From NCBI RefSeq assembly GCF_000250675.2, contig NC_018681.1:1736001-1800000 (forward strand): a stretch of DNA of 64,000 nucleotides, read 5' to 3'. Numbering within the stretch: the first letter of the stretch is position 1; every line of letters begins with the position of its first letter. Positions 51,473-59,830 of the stretch are shown in pieces. The notes below the pieces were generated by a model. That model was not told the origin of the DNA. It was given only the letters and a program-made list of their open reading frames with translations, and searched no databases. This DNA comes from Nocardia brasiliensis ATCC 700358. Lineage in GTDB: Bacteria > Actinomycetota > Actinomycetes > Mycobacteriales > Mycobacteriaceae. Made by a program: the position numbers and the translations under genes.

Positions 51473-52261
51473 GTTGAGCCGATACGTCTTCACCGGCGTC
51501 GTCCAGCCGAAGGCTTTGAGGCCGTAGCGGTATCGGGCCGGCCAGGTCCGGGCGACGGCGGGCTGGGGTGTCGCGAACGTGCGCGATTCGCGTAGCCGCA
51601 GACCGCACTGTTCGAGTTCCGCGGGGTCGTCGCAGATCCATTTCATCCGCGCGGGAACCGCTTTGAACACCGGATTGCGATCCTGGCTGTTCATCATCAT
51701 GGTCCCGCCGGTATCGAAGGCGAGCGGACTCGACGGGAACGTCGCGGCGAACCGTTTCAGCGTGGTGCGCACCTGCTCGTCGGGGAAATAGAGCAGTACC
51801 GCCTCGCTCAGCAGGAACACCGGCCCGGACCGCTCGGTGACCTGTGTGTACCAGTCCGTGTCGAAGATCGACCCGGCGATCATGGTGTAGCGCTCGCCGT
51901 CGTCGAAGAACTTGCGCCGCAACGCCATCGTGTCCGCGACGTCCAGATCGAACCAGCGCAGCCGGCCGTTGTCCAGGCGATCGAACCTGGTCGACAGGCC
52001 GCAGCCCAGGTCGACGACCGTGCCCTCGGGATGCTCGCGCAGGAACCCGCGCACGTACTCGTCGAAGATCGAGGCCCGCAGCACCGATCCGGCGAGCGAC
52101 GGTCCGCGGAACTTGGTGAAGTCGTAGTCGATCGCCTCGACGAGTTCGATCGCCTTACGGTCGTGCAGCACGCTCCGGCGCTGCCGGGCGTCGATCGCCC
52201 GTCCGTACAGCGGGATCAGCAGCGTTTCCTGGACTTCGCCCAACGACACCATTTCGGCCAC
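51446..52261 (-). CDS. Leucine-carboxyl-methyltransferase (LCM/TcmP-like) family protein
   Basis: 271-residue SAM methyltransferase of the LCM family: SLAGSVLRASIFDEYVRGFL, then motif I GTVVDLGCGLSTRFDRLD and LRWFDLDVADT, and SEAVLLYFPDEQVR. In actinobacteria such enzymes O-methylate polyketides or other metabolites. The ATG at 52261 is 14 bases from an iron box (52276-52294), so the gene is likely repressed by iron through IdeR. That suggests modification of a siderophore or a metal-limitation metabolite (inference). Confidence 0.85.
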   Translation of the reverse strand: MAEMVSLGEVQETLLIPLYGRAIDARQRRSVLHDRKAIELVEAIDYDFTKFRGPSLAGSVLRASIFDEYVRGFLREHPEGTVVDLGCGLSTRFDRLDNGRLRWFDLDVADTMALRRKFFDDGERYTMIAGSIFDTDWYTQVTERSGPVFLLSEAVLLYFPDEQVRTTLKRFAATFPSSPLAFDTGGTMMMNSQDRNPVFKAVPARMKWICDDPAELEQCGLRLRESRTFATPQPAVARTWPARYRYGLKAFGWTTPVKTYRLNLFSTVGRV

Positions 52262-52275
52262 GTGCGGAGCCTAAC

Positions 52276-52294
52276 TTAGGTTTGCCTAACCGTC
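52276..52294. promoter_or_regulatory. Iron box 1 between two methyltransferases
   Basis: TTAGGTTTGCCTAACCGTC matches 16 of 19 positions of TWAGGTTAGSCTAACCTWA. An overlapping second register (CTAACTTAGG) is consistent with two IdeR dimers. Confidence 0.6.
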
Positions 52295-52361
52295 TAGGGC
52301 TTCGGCGCTGCGGTCCGGGTGTGATCGTCGGTTCGACTGTGGCGCAATGCAAGTGGAGGAG

Positions 52362-52380
52362 TAAGGTGAACCTTATCGAC
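52362..52380. promoter_or_regulatory. Iron box 2 (weaker)
   Basis: TAAGGTGAACCTTATCGAC matches 13 of 19 consensus positions and contains a perfect TAAGGT/ACCTTA palindrome, 18 bases before the methyltransferase start at 52398. Confidence 0.45.
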
Positions 52381-52397
52381 TCCTTTGTGAGGTGCGT

Positions 52398-53024
52398 ATG
52401 TCGACTACCTGGGTAGATACCCTGTTACGGCAAACACGACGACTAGGCGAGTTCCCCTACCCCCACCAGGCCGCGTTCCTGCTGGACAATCCCGTGCGCC
52501 GGTTCATCTCGAACCCGCGGTCGGTGATCGAACGGCTCGAGTTGGCCGGGACCGAACAGGTCTTGGAACTCGGCCCCGGTCCTGGCTTCTACAGCCTCGA
52601 ACTGGCCAGGGAACTCACCGGCGGCAGGCTCGAACTCTTCGATATCCAGCCGCAGATGCTAAACAAGGTGCGCCGCAAACTCGGCCGGGCGGGCTGCGCC
52701 AATGTGGGCTTCCACAGTGGTGACGCGGGCGCCGGTCTGCCCTTCGCCGACGGGCAATTCGATCTCGCGTTCCTCGCGGCGGTGATCGGCGAGGTTCCGG
52801 ACCGCGCCGCCTGTGTGCGCGCCCTCGCTCGCGTCATCAAACCCGGCGGCCAACTCGTCTTCTACGAGTACTTCCCCGATCCGGACCGTTTGAGCGCGGA
52901 AGAGTTGCGGAAACTCGCTGAGCCGGAGGGCTTTTCCTTCCGTGACGACCGCGGCGACCGATGGAGCGACCTCATCCGATTCACCCGTTCCGCGCCGTCC
53001 AGTATCGCGGCCGGACCCGAATAA
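52398..53024 (+). CDS. Class I SAM-dependent methyltransferase
   Basis: 208-residue methyltransferase: motif I QVLELGPGPGFYSLELAREL, acidic loop LELFDIQPQML, motif II DLAFLAAVIGEVPD and motif III IKPGGQLVFYEYFPD. The N-terminal YPHQAAFLLDNPVRRFISNP is characteristic of a small actinobacterial subgroup. The ATG at 52398 follows GAGG. It is divergent from the LCM-type gene across two iron boxes, so both are probably part of one iron-controlled function. Acceptor unknown. Confidence 0.85.
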   Translation: MSTTWVDTLLRQTRRLGEFPYPHQAAFLLDNPVRRFISNPRSVIERLELAGTEQVLELGPGPGFYSLELARELTGGRLELFDIQPQMLNKVRRKLGRAGCANVGFHSGDAGAGLPFADGQFDLAFLAAVIGEVPDRAACVRALARVIKPGGQLVFYEYFPDPDRLSAEELRKLAEPEGFSFRDDRGDRWSDLIRFTRSAPSSIAAGPE

Positions 53025-53047
53025 CGGGGTCCGGCAACGGCGTTCGG

Positions 53048-54277
53048 TCAACCGGAGCACGGCACCGTGGCAGGTGCCGGCGCGATGGGTCGCGTCGGCA
53101 TCGCGCGGAAGGTGTGGCGGCATACGGCGGCGAGCGCGAGTAAGACCGCGCCCGCTGCCGCCGCGACCCAGAATCCGGCGTTCGCGCCGTGCGCGTCGAT
53201 GATCGGTCCTGCGGCGGCGGGACCGATCGCGATGCCGAAACCGAGCCCGGCCGTGGACCAGGTGAGCGCCTCGGTGAGTGCGTGCGCTGGGACGGCGGCC
53301 TCGACGAGTTGGGCTGCCAGGATCAGCGTGGGCGCGAAGAACATTCCGGAGATCAGCACCGTGACCGACAGTGCCGGAATGGATGTCACGAACAGCAGCG
53401 GCAGCGTCATCAGTGCGGTGGCGACGATGCCCAGCGTCAGGAGTTGCCCGATCGGTCGAGCGAGTTTCACTGTGCCGAAAAGGAATCCGGCCGCGCACGA
53501 GCCGAGGGCGTAGACCGACAGCACAATACCGGCCGCCGCGGGCTGCCCCTGTAGACCGGCGAAGGCGATGCTCGCCACATCGATCGTGCCCGCGATGGTG
53601 CCCATCGCGACCATCACCAGCGTCACTGTCCATACCGCCCGGTTCCCCAAGGCGCTGAACAGCGACGGCCGCTCGCCCACCGCATTTCGCGCCGGTTCGG
53701 TGCCGCGCTGCGCGGCCAGCCACAGTGTTCCGGTGAGCAGCAGCAAACCTGCCACCAGAGGTCCTGCCTGCGGGAAGAGCGCGACGCTCAACCCGAGTGA
53801 TACCGGCGGGCCGACGATGAAGCAGACCTCGTCCAGCACTGTCTCCCAGGAGAACGCGGTATGCAAGAGCGGCGAATTGCGGTGCAGCTCGGTCCATCTG
53901 GCTCGCACCAGAGCGGGAGCGCTGGGTGCGGTGCCCGCCGCGGCCGCCAGTGCGAACAGCAGCCAACCCGGTCCGTGCAGGGCCGAGGTCAGCAGCAGCG
54001 CTGCCAATGCGATGGTGCTCAGCAGGGCTGCCACGGGTATCACTCGTCGTTGCCCGAGGCGGTCCACCAGGCGCGAGATCTGTGGTGCGGCGAGTGCCGT
54101 CGAGACCGCGTAGGTCGCCGCGAGTGCGCCCGCCAGAGCGTAACTTCCGCTGGTCTGCGACACCATCGTGATCAGTCCGATGCCGACCATGGACAGCGGC
54201 ATGCGGGCGAGCAGACCGGCGGTGGTCAGTGCTGTGGCTCCCGGTGAACGGAACAGTTCGCGGTAGGCGGCGACCAT
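53048..54277 (-). CDS. MFS transporter
   Basis: 409-residue major facilitator with about 12 hydrophobic helices, starting MVAAYRELFRSPGATALTTA. The loop motif DRLGQRRVIP (between helices 2 and 3) matches the MFS motif A. It resembles small-molecule efflux permeases (DHA type). The ATG at 54277 has AAGGGAGA upstream. It is divergent from a TetR gene; two perfect palindromes fill the region between, so the permease is very probably repressed by that protein and induced by its substrate. Confidence 0.9.
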   Translation of the reverse strand: MVAAYRELFRSPGATALTTAGLLARMPLSMVGIGLITMVSQTSGSYALAGALAATYAVSTALAAPQISRLVDRLGQRRVIPVAALLSTIALAALLLTSALHGPGWLLFALAAAAGTAPSAPALVRARWTELHRNSPLLHTAFSWETVLDEVCFIVGPPVSLGLSVALFPQAGPLVAGLLLLTGTLWLAAQRGTEPARNAVGERPSLFSALGNRAVWTVTLVMVAMGTIAGTIDVASIAFAGLQGQPAAAGIVLSVYALGSCAAGFLFGTVKLARPIGQLLTLGIVATALMTLPLLFVTSIPALSVTVLISGMFFAPTLILAAQLVEAAVPAHALTEALTWSTAGLGFGIAIGPAAAGPIIDAHGANAGFWVAAAAGAVLLALAAVCRHTFRAMPTRPIAPAPATVPCSG

Positions 54278-54307
54278 GGGTCTCCCTTCGATGGGCGCCG
54301 CCCGAGT

Positions 54308-54330
54308 TTCACATACGGCGCGTATGTGAA
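54308..54330. promoter_or_regulatory. Perfect 23-bp palindrome (TetR operator)
   Basis: Ten-base arms TTCACATACG and CGTATGTGAA around GCG, just upstream of the MFS ribosome site. Its core ACATACG is repeated in the next palindrome 33 bases away. Confidence 0.7.
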
Positions 54331-54373
54331 GCCAAGTTATTTGACATACGCCGCGTATGTCAAATAACTTGGC
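54331..54373. promoter_or_regulatory. Perfect 43-bp palindrome containing the tetR promoter
   Basis: Twenty-base arms GCCAAGTTATTTGACATACG and its complement around CCG. On the plus strand it contains TTGACA (54341-54346) and, 18 bases on, TAACTT (54365-54370), a consensus-like promoter whose start would fall at about 54378, exactly on a GTG codon. Confidence 0.75.
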
Positions 54374-54377
54374 CGCT

Positions 54378-54974
54378 GTGGGAACGAGCCGTTCACGAGC
54401 CGACATGCTCGCAGAGACGCGGGTGAAACTGCTGGTAGCCGCCCGTGAACACTTCGGCGAGCACGGCTACGCGTCCACTTCCATGGACGAGCTCACCGCG
54501 TCCGTCGGCCTGACCCGTGGCGCCCTCTACCACCACTTCGGCGGCAAGAACGGCCTACTCGCCGCGGTGGTAGACACCCTCGACGCCGAGTTGGACGCCG
54601 AGCTGAACCGGCTCTCTGCGGCCGAGTCCGACCCGCTCGTCGCGCTCGAAAAGCGGTGCCGCGCCGATCTCGAGGTCTCGGCGCGGCCGGATATCCAACG
54701 CATTCTGTTCCAGGACGCGCCAGCGGTGCTCGGTCGTACGGTCGACGCGGAACACAGCCACTGTGTCGAGTCGATGTCGGCGCTCATCGAGCGAGCGCAG
54801 GCCGAGGGCATGGTCGCCGCCGAGGTCGAGCCCCGCAGTCTCGCCGTGCTCATCAACGGTGCGCTGATCGATGCGTCTCGCTGGATCGCGTCTACGCCTG
54901 CCCCGGAAAACGCCCGCCGTCAGGACGAAACCCTCACCGCCGTATCGGTTTTGATCCGAGCTCTGCGGCTGTAG
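54378..54974 (+). CDS. TetR/AcrR family regulator of the MFS gene
   Basis: 198-residue regulator from the GTG at 54378: HTH VKLLVAAREHFGEHGYASTS, MDELTASVGLTRGALYHHFGGKNG, the standard TetR pattern, then a helical effector domain with IQRILFQDAPAVLGR. The GTG is placed at the predicted transcription start of a promoter inside the 43-bp palindrome (leaderless). The alternative ATG at 54357, seven codons upstream, lies within the palindrome and has no ribosome site. It is divergent from and probably represses the MFS transporter. Confidence 0.85.
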   Translation: MGTSRSRADMLAETRVKLLVAAREHFGEHGYASTSMDELTASVGLTRGALYHHFGGKNGLLAAVVDTLDAELDAELNRLSAAESDPLVALEKRCRADLEVSARPDIQRILFQDAPAVLGRTVDAEHSHCVESMSALIERAQAEGMVAAEVEPRSLAVLINGALIDASRWIASTPAPENARRQDETLTAVSVLIRALRL

Positions 54975-54986
54975 CAAGGTCCGGCG

Positions 54987-55445
54987 TCAATGCGCCTGCA
55001 ACGTCAGCTCGACCATGGGTAAGGTGCCGACCGGGGCACCGGTGGCTCGTTCGATGGTGGCGCGCAGGTTCTTCCAGGCGCGGGGGTGGTGTGCGGTGTA
55101 GCGCTCTAGTGCGGCGGCCGATTCCGCTTCGGTCATCGGCGTTGCGGTAGCGGGGACCGCGCGTTTCGTGCCCGTGGAGACGCGCACCCGGGGCTCGGCA
55201 TGAATATTGCGGTACCACTGGGCTTTCGCGCCGAATCCGGACACCACGATGTAGTGGCCGGCCGAGGGGCGATCGACGACCTCGAGCACCACGAATCGTG
55301 CTGCGCCGCTGCGGCGTCCGACATGCTGGAGCATCAGCAGACGGGAACCGAACAGGAATCCGAGACCCGCGCGGTAGAGCAGGATCGGTGCCCGCACCGC
55401 CCACCGGGTCTGCAACATACGGGCACCGAGGTCGGCGATGGACAT
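54987..55445 (-). CDS. Ddn-like deazaflavin(F420)-dependent nitroreductase family protein
   Basis: 152-residue split-barrel protein of the Ddn family: FLFGSRLLMLQHVGRRSGAARFVVLEVV, with GRRSG typical of the family's F420-binding loop, then IVVSGFGAKAQWYRNIHAEP and GTKRAVPATATPM. Members use reduced F420 to reduce quinones or nitro compounds. The ATG at 55445 has GGAGGAG upstream. It lies 12 bases from the convergent TetR gene and 19 bases downstream of the YfhO-like gene on the same strand. It could protect against quinones. Confidence 0.87.
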   Translation of the reverse strand: MSIADLGARMLQTRWAVRAPILLYRAGLGFLFGSRLLMLQHVGRRSGAARFVVLEVVDRPSAGHYIVVSGFGAKAQWYRNIHAEPRVRVSTGTKRAVPATATPMTEAESAAALERYTAHHPRAWKNLRATIERATGAPVGTLPMVELTLQAH

Positions 55446-55464
55446 GGTTACTCCTCCGGGCTGG

Positions 55465-57702
55465 TCACGACACGGCGGTCAGTTCGCGTTCGGGCTCGTC
55501 GGGTGTCCGGTGGTCCGGTGGCGCGGCACCGATGTCGAGCCGTCGCCGCCGCCGGTATGTCCAATGCAGCCAGCACATTCCGGCGAAACCGGCCAGTGCG
55601 GCGGCGAGGCCGGCCTGCCAGGCCGAAGGCCGCCAGGTGAGGATCAGTTCGGCGTTCTCGGTGCCCGCCGGGATATTCACCGACACAAAGGTTCCCGCGA
55701 GCTTGTCGACGGGTAGGTCGCGCCCGCCGAGCGTCGCCTGGTAGCCGGGCCAAGCCAGCCGGGCGAAGACGACCCGCCCGCCGTGTGCCGAGGAGACGCG
55801 AATACGACTGGTGACGCTGGTGCGTTCGGTCGAGATCGCGGTGGCGCCCTGCGCGTCGGCGATCAAGCCGTTGCGGGTGGAGAGCAGTCCGTCGGTGCGT
55901 TCGAGCACCCAGATGTAGCGTTCGTGCCCCGGGTAGTCGACCCACCGCCAGCCGGGCGGTGGGGGAGTGTGGCCGATCTCCGGATACTGCGCGCGTTGCA
56001 GGACCACACGATCGACCTTCATCAGATCGACAATCGTTCTGCCCGTACCCGGTTCGACCGCGAACGCGCGGCGGTACGCGTCCGGGCAGGTGCTCCCGTC
56101 CCAGCCCATGCACAGCAGCGCGCTGAACGCCGCGTGCCCGATCGGGGTGTAGGCGTTGACGTAGTCGAGGTTCATGTTCTTGGCGTAGTTGCCGAAAGCC
56201 AGTGAGCTGTAGGCCCCGGCCAGCGACTTGTCCTCGGGCCGGAGCAGCCCGCGGTCGGCGAGTTGCAGTGTGACCCCGTCGAATCGGGGGAACGCCGCCT
56301 TCATCGCCGAGCGCCGTTCGGGAAACCCGTACGACAGCGGTGTCGGCGGTGCGCCGCTCACCTGCCAGTAGGCGATCGGGAACATCGCGGCGATGGCCAG
56401 CACGCAGGCCATCGCCACACCCCTGGTGCGGATCAGCCAGACCGTCGCCGCCCCCAGCGCGGCGACGGCCACGGCCGCGACCAGATGCCACACGACCTCG
56501 TGCGGCCCCGCGGAAAACGACCGCACGAACAGCAGCCCGATCAGCACCGCGGCGGCGACCCCACGGCGCCGCCACTGCTCGAAAGTGCCATGGCGGCTGA
56601 GCAATACGCACACCAGCACCAGCAGTGCGATCGCCACCATCGGCAGCACCCGCGCGGGCCAGCGCAGCGGGCCGATCTGCCCGGGCCCCGCGCACCACAT
56701 CAGCACGGCGGTCGCGAAGAGCGCGACTCCGCTCAGTTCGCGCGCCGAGGTCCGCGCCGCGCGCCAGTCGATGAACGCCAGCGCGGGAATGAGGAACCAC
56801 GCGATGTAGACCATCGGCAGCGGTTGGACGTAACCCCACCAGCCGGTGAACGCCGGAACCGTGCTCGGCAGACTGGCATTGAGCGATTCCGACCACGGCA
56901 CTGTGAGGAACGGATCGTTGAGGATGCGTTCGTCGCCGCGCCAGGTGATCGGCGAGGCGAGCACGCTCGGTAGATAGGTCGCGAGTCCGGCCAGTCCCGC
57001 GCAGCTCGCCGCGAGCAGCAGCCTTGTTGTCGGGGCACAGCGTCGTTGGTAGAGCACCTCGCCCGCCGCCACCGCGACGATCATCAAGGCGGCTTCCACC
57101 GCGGGGAAAACGTACTGCACCGAAATCGCCAGGTACAGAAAGACAACGGTCGGTATCGGCCCGCTGCGACCCCGCGCGTAGCGCACTGCGGACGCCCAGG
57201 CGTGCACCATCCAGGCCGTGCCGGTGAGCGAAGTGGCCCAACTGGATTCGTCGAAGAACAGGAACCAGCCGCTCAGCGGAAAGGCCACACCCGCCACCGC
57301 CGCCCACTGCGGCCGGGAGCCGTAGGCGAGGCAGATCCGGAAGACGCCGAGCGCGGCGATGATCGAGAAGACCAGTTTCACCGCGGTGGCATAGGCGGCG
57401 AGATTGTCGAACGAGGGGGCGAGCACGTCGACCAGGAGTTGCGGCGGGTTGTAGATCCCCGCTTCCTCCAGCGAGTAATTGCCCGACATCCACTCCCACG
57501 GCACCAGCGCCGGGAACCGGCCCTCCCGCAGGTAGCGGCCCATCATGACCCACATGGGCGCGTACTGGGCCTCGGTGTCGTCGGTGTAGAAGTGCCGCGG
57601 ATTGCCCAGCAGCACAGCCGCGTAGCCCAGCACCACGCCGAGCGTGGTCACCGCTGCCCAGGTGCGAACGTGCGCTCGCGATTCGTCCGCCGCCTCTGAC
57701 AT
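55465..57702 (-). CDS. YfhO-like polytopic membrane protein (GT-C-like)
   Basis: 745-residue membrane protein with about 12 hydrophobic helices in the first 480 residues, an acidic loop after helix 1 (NPRHFYTDDTEAQYAPMW, containing the Asp-Asp typical of GT-C glycosyltransferases), and an outer domain of about 240 residues before a last helix near 715. This is the YfhO/GT-C superfamily layout, proteins that transfer sugars from polyprenyl phosphates in the envelope. The sugar and acceptor are unknown. ATG 57702 is used; GTG 57705 immediately precedes it. Confidence 0.75.
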   Translation of the reverse strand: MSEAADESRAHVRTWAAVTTLGVVLGYAAVLLGNPRHFYTDDTEAQYAPMWVMMGRYLREGRFPALVPWEWMSGNYSLEEAGIYNPPQLLVDVLAPSFDNLAAYATAVKLVFSIIAALGVFRICLAYGSRPQWAAVAGVAFPLSGWFLFFDESSWATSLTGTAWMVHAWASAVRYARGRSGPIPTVVFLYLAISVQYVFPAVEAALMIVAVAAGEVLYQRRCAPTTRLLLAASCAGLAGLATYLPSVLASPITWRGDERILNDPFLTVPWSESLNASLPSTVPAFTGWWGYVQPLPMVYIAWFLIPALAFIDWRAARTSARELSGVALFATAVLMWCAGPGQIGPLRWPARVLPMVAIALLVLVCVLLSRHGTFEQWRRRGVAAAVLIGLLFVRSFSAGPHEVVWHLVAAVAVAALGAATVWLIRTRGVAMACVLAIAAMFPIAYWQVSGAPPTPLSYGFPERRSAMKAAFPRFDGVTLQLADRGLLRPEDKSLAGAYSSLAFGNYAKNMNLDYVNAYTPIGHAAFSALLCMGWDGSTCPDAYRRAFAVEPGTGRTIVDLMKVDRVVLQRAQYPEIGHTPPPPGWRWVDYPGHERYIWVLERTDGLLSTRNGLIADAQGATAISTERTSVTSRIRVSSAHGGRVVFARLAWPGYQATLGGRDLPVDKLAGTFVSVNIPAGTENAELILTWRPSAWQAGLAAALAGFAGMCWLHWTYRRRRRLDIGAAPPDHRTPDEPERELTAVS

Positions 57703-57737
57703 CACGACTTCGAGACCTTACCGGATAGGGGCAGTGT

Positions 57738-57748
57738 GCAACAGTTGC
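57738..57748. promoter_or_regulatory. Palindrome GCAACAGTTGC
   Basis: Eleven-base palindrome flanked by two direct TGTGCAA repeats (57735-57741 and 57751-57757) in the divergent region between the YfhO-like and MarR genes. Possible MarR site. Confidence 0.35.
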
Positions 57749-57852
57749 CATGTGCAATATTTCTGCCGCGCCGACTGGGGATGTACCTCTCATTCGTCGC
57801 GCGAAGGCCACCGGATGGGAGAATCGACTCTCACTGCGATCAAAGGGAACCG

Positions 57853-58332
57853 ATGAGCCGCCGAACCGAGGAATCGGTCGATGAGATCACCGAGGCGCTG
57901 CTGACGGCGTCGCGAGTGCTGGTCGCGCTGTCCGCCCGATCGATCGCCTCCGTCGACGACACGATCACCATCCCGCAATTCCGGACGCTGGTCATCCTTT
58001 CCACGCGCGGGCCCTCCAATGTGGCGGCGCTCGCGGGCATTCTGGGCGTCCGGCCGTCTACGGCGACGCGCATGGTCGATCGCCTCGTCGCCGCGGAGCT
58101 GATCGATCGCAAGCCCAACCCGCATTCCCGCCGGGAGCTGATCGTCGAGTTGACCGCTCGCGGGCACGAGATCGTCGCCGCCGTCACCGAACGCCGCCGC
58201 GAGGAGATCGCCGTCGTGGTCGCCGAATTGCCCGAGGCCGACCGGCACGGCCTGGTGCACGCCCTCACCGCGTTCGCCGCGGCCGGCGGCGCCACCCACG
58301 GCATCGCCGACATCGAGAGCTATCAGCTGTGA
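57853..58332 (+). CDS. MarR family transcriptional regulator
   Basis: 159-residue regulator: ITIPQFRTLVILSTRGPSNVAALA, then GVRPSTATRMVDRLVAAELID and the wing NPHSRRELIVELTARGHEIV. The ATG at 57853 has AAAGGGA three bases upstream. It is divergent from the YfhO-like membrane protein with a short palindrome between. The target is most likely that operon or itself. Confidence 0.87.
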   Translation: MSRRTEESVDEITEALLTASRVLVALSARSIASVDDTITIPQFRTLVILSTRGPSNVAALAGILGVRPSTATRMVDRLVAAELIDRKPNPHSRRELIVELTARGHEIVAAVTERRREEIAVVVAELPEADRHGLVHALTAFAAAGGATHGIADIESYQL

Positions 58333-58587
58333 ACCGATAGCGGTTGCGGGACAGAATTGTTCGTGCGCCTGCGCGGCGCGCCGGATCGGACACGGAAGGT
58401 CACGCTATCCGGTGCGATCGGGCCAATTGTGTTGAATTCGTGGAGATTTCGGGCAGAGTCAGCGGGCCGCCCAGCCTGTCCGCCGTGCCCCCGAAACAGG
58501 GGTATTGAACGCCTGGATGGGGTGGGGGACAGTTCGCAGTGTTCCCGAATTTTCCGGGAAATTCATTGTTGTAGAGGGGATTTCATC

Positions 58588-59025
58588 GTGTTCAAGAACA
58601 GACCGGTCGCCGTCGCGGCGATGATCGGCGCGCTGGCCACCGGTATTGCACTGGGTGCACCGCAGGCGGGTGCCACCGTCACCTATGTCGGGGTCGAGCG
58701 CGGGCAGAGTTTCGGTAGCTCCGAGTCCGCTCTGGGCGCCGGTTGCTCCTACTCCGTGATCGCCGAGACGGATCCGGGCCAGGAGGTGGTCTTCCTCGAC
58801 GAGGCCGACGGGCGCATGGTCCGGGGCGCGTTCCAGCCGGCCGTCGTGGTCGCGGATGCTTCCGGCGTGGCACGTACCACGTGGATTCCGCCGCAGCGGG
58901 GTCAGCATCACATCTGGGTGGTCGAGTACCGGTCGGAGGAAGACTACGACGCGTACTCCCACGACACTCCGTTCCCGATCGGGACCGGCATCAGCGTCGG
59001 ACCCGCGTGCGTCGTCCTGCCGTGA
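58588..59025 (+). CDS. Small secreted beta-sandwich-like protein, unknown function
   Basis: 145-residue protein with a signal peptide (MFKNRPVAVAAMIGALATG, cleavage near AGATV at about 28-30). The mature part of about 115 residues alternates hydrophobic and polar residues like a beta sandwich (TYVGVERGQSFGSSESALGAG region, VVADASGVARTTW, HHIWVVEYRS) and has two Cys (AGCSYS and GPACVV), probably one disulfide. The GTG at 58588 follows AGAGGGG. I do not recognise a family beyond a loose likeness to exported Nocardia proteins. Confidence 0.7.
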   Translation: MFKNRPVAVAAMIGALATGIALGAPQAGATVTYVGVERGQSFGSSESALGAGCSYSVIAETDPGQEVVFLDEADGRMVRGAFQPAVVVADASGVARTTWIPPQRGQHHIWVVEYRSEEDYDAYSHDTPFPIGTGISVGPACVVLP

Positions 59026-59092
59026 TCCGCTGACGCCTTCGCACGTTTTACCCGCGGCAGTGTGGGAAGTCGCGTAGCGGAAGGAGGCAGCA

Positions 59093-59497
59093 ATGACCGA
59101 ATCGGGCAACACCTACGACCCGCCGCAGGACACCGGCGATCCGGACGCGGTCGAGACCGACCCGGCCGCGCTCAACAGCGCCGAGGATCTCGACGAGGAT
59201 CGATTGCGGCTGGATCCGCAGGAAGCGGGGATGGATCCGCCTGAGCATTGGTCCGGCGCGACCAAATACGGGATGACGCCGTGGGAGGAAAGCCACCCGC
59301 GGCCGCTGGCCGAACGGCTGGCCGAGGAGCAGCCCGATCTCGCGCCGGACTCGGCACCGCCGGTCGAGAACGCCGAATCTCCCTCGGACGTCGCGGATCT
59401 CGAAGTCCGCGAGTACGAGGAAACCCTCGGCATCGCCGCCGATGTCGCGGGTGGCTCGCTGCCCGCCGGTATCCGGCAACCGTCACCGCCGGAGTAG
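59093..59497 (+). CDS. DUF5709 family protein
   Basis: 134-residue acidic, Pro/Glu/Asp-rich protein, probably disordered, with the DUF5709 signature DPQEAGMDPPEHWSGATKYG and TPWEESHPRPLAERLAEEQP. No membrane helix or signal peptide. The ATG at 59093 follows GGAAGGAGG. The family is confined to actinobacteria and has no assigned function. A long hairpin follows the stop. Confidence 0.8.
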   Translation: MTESGNTYDPPQDTGDPDAVETDPAALNSAEDLDEDRLRLDPQEAGMDPPEHWSGATKYGMTPWEESHPRPLAERLAEEQPDLAPDSAPPVENAESPSDVADLEVREYEETLGIAADVAGGSLPAGIRQPSPPE

Positions 59498-59506
59498 CGG
59501 CACAAA

Positions 59507-59545
59507 CACGTCGTGCACCGGGGATTCAGCCCGGTGCACGACGTG
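59507..59545 (+). terminator. Hairpin after DUF5709 gene
   Basis: Fifteen-base arms CACGTCGTGCACCGG and its complement around a nine-base loop, ten bases after the stop. There is no T-run. Confidence 0.6.
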
Positions 59546-59830
59546 CTCTGGCGGTAGGCGAGGTGCTGTAGATAGCTTGGTGTTCGCTGCGTCGTCAAGG
59601 ATCGGGGCGATTGCCGTAGCGGTCTCCCCCGTGCGCCGGCCACCCGTCACTGATTCTCAGAGAATCCAGACCCCGGATTCCACCCCCATCGCACCTGCTA
59701 CCGCGTTCCTGGCGGATTGGTGAGCCCGATAACGCCGGGACGCCGAGATGATGCACGTGCACAAACGGGCGATTCGGACGCTATGCGTTTTCCAATGGTA
59801 GCTGCGCGACCGATATGCGACGTTTGCTGG
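59546..59830. other. Upstream region of the secreted CocE hydrolase
   Basis: No gene recognised. Contains palindromes GATTCTCAGAGAATC (59652-59666) and TGCACGTGCA (59752-59761), possible regulator sites for the downstream hydrolase. Confidence 0.4.

Noticed and set aside
55448..57811. A second long minus-strand frame (787 codons) over the YfhO-like gene
   Set aside because: Its translation is Arg/Gly/Ala-rich with no hydrophobic helices; the other frame gives a coherent polytopic membrane protein.
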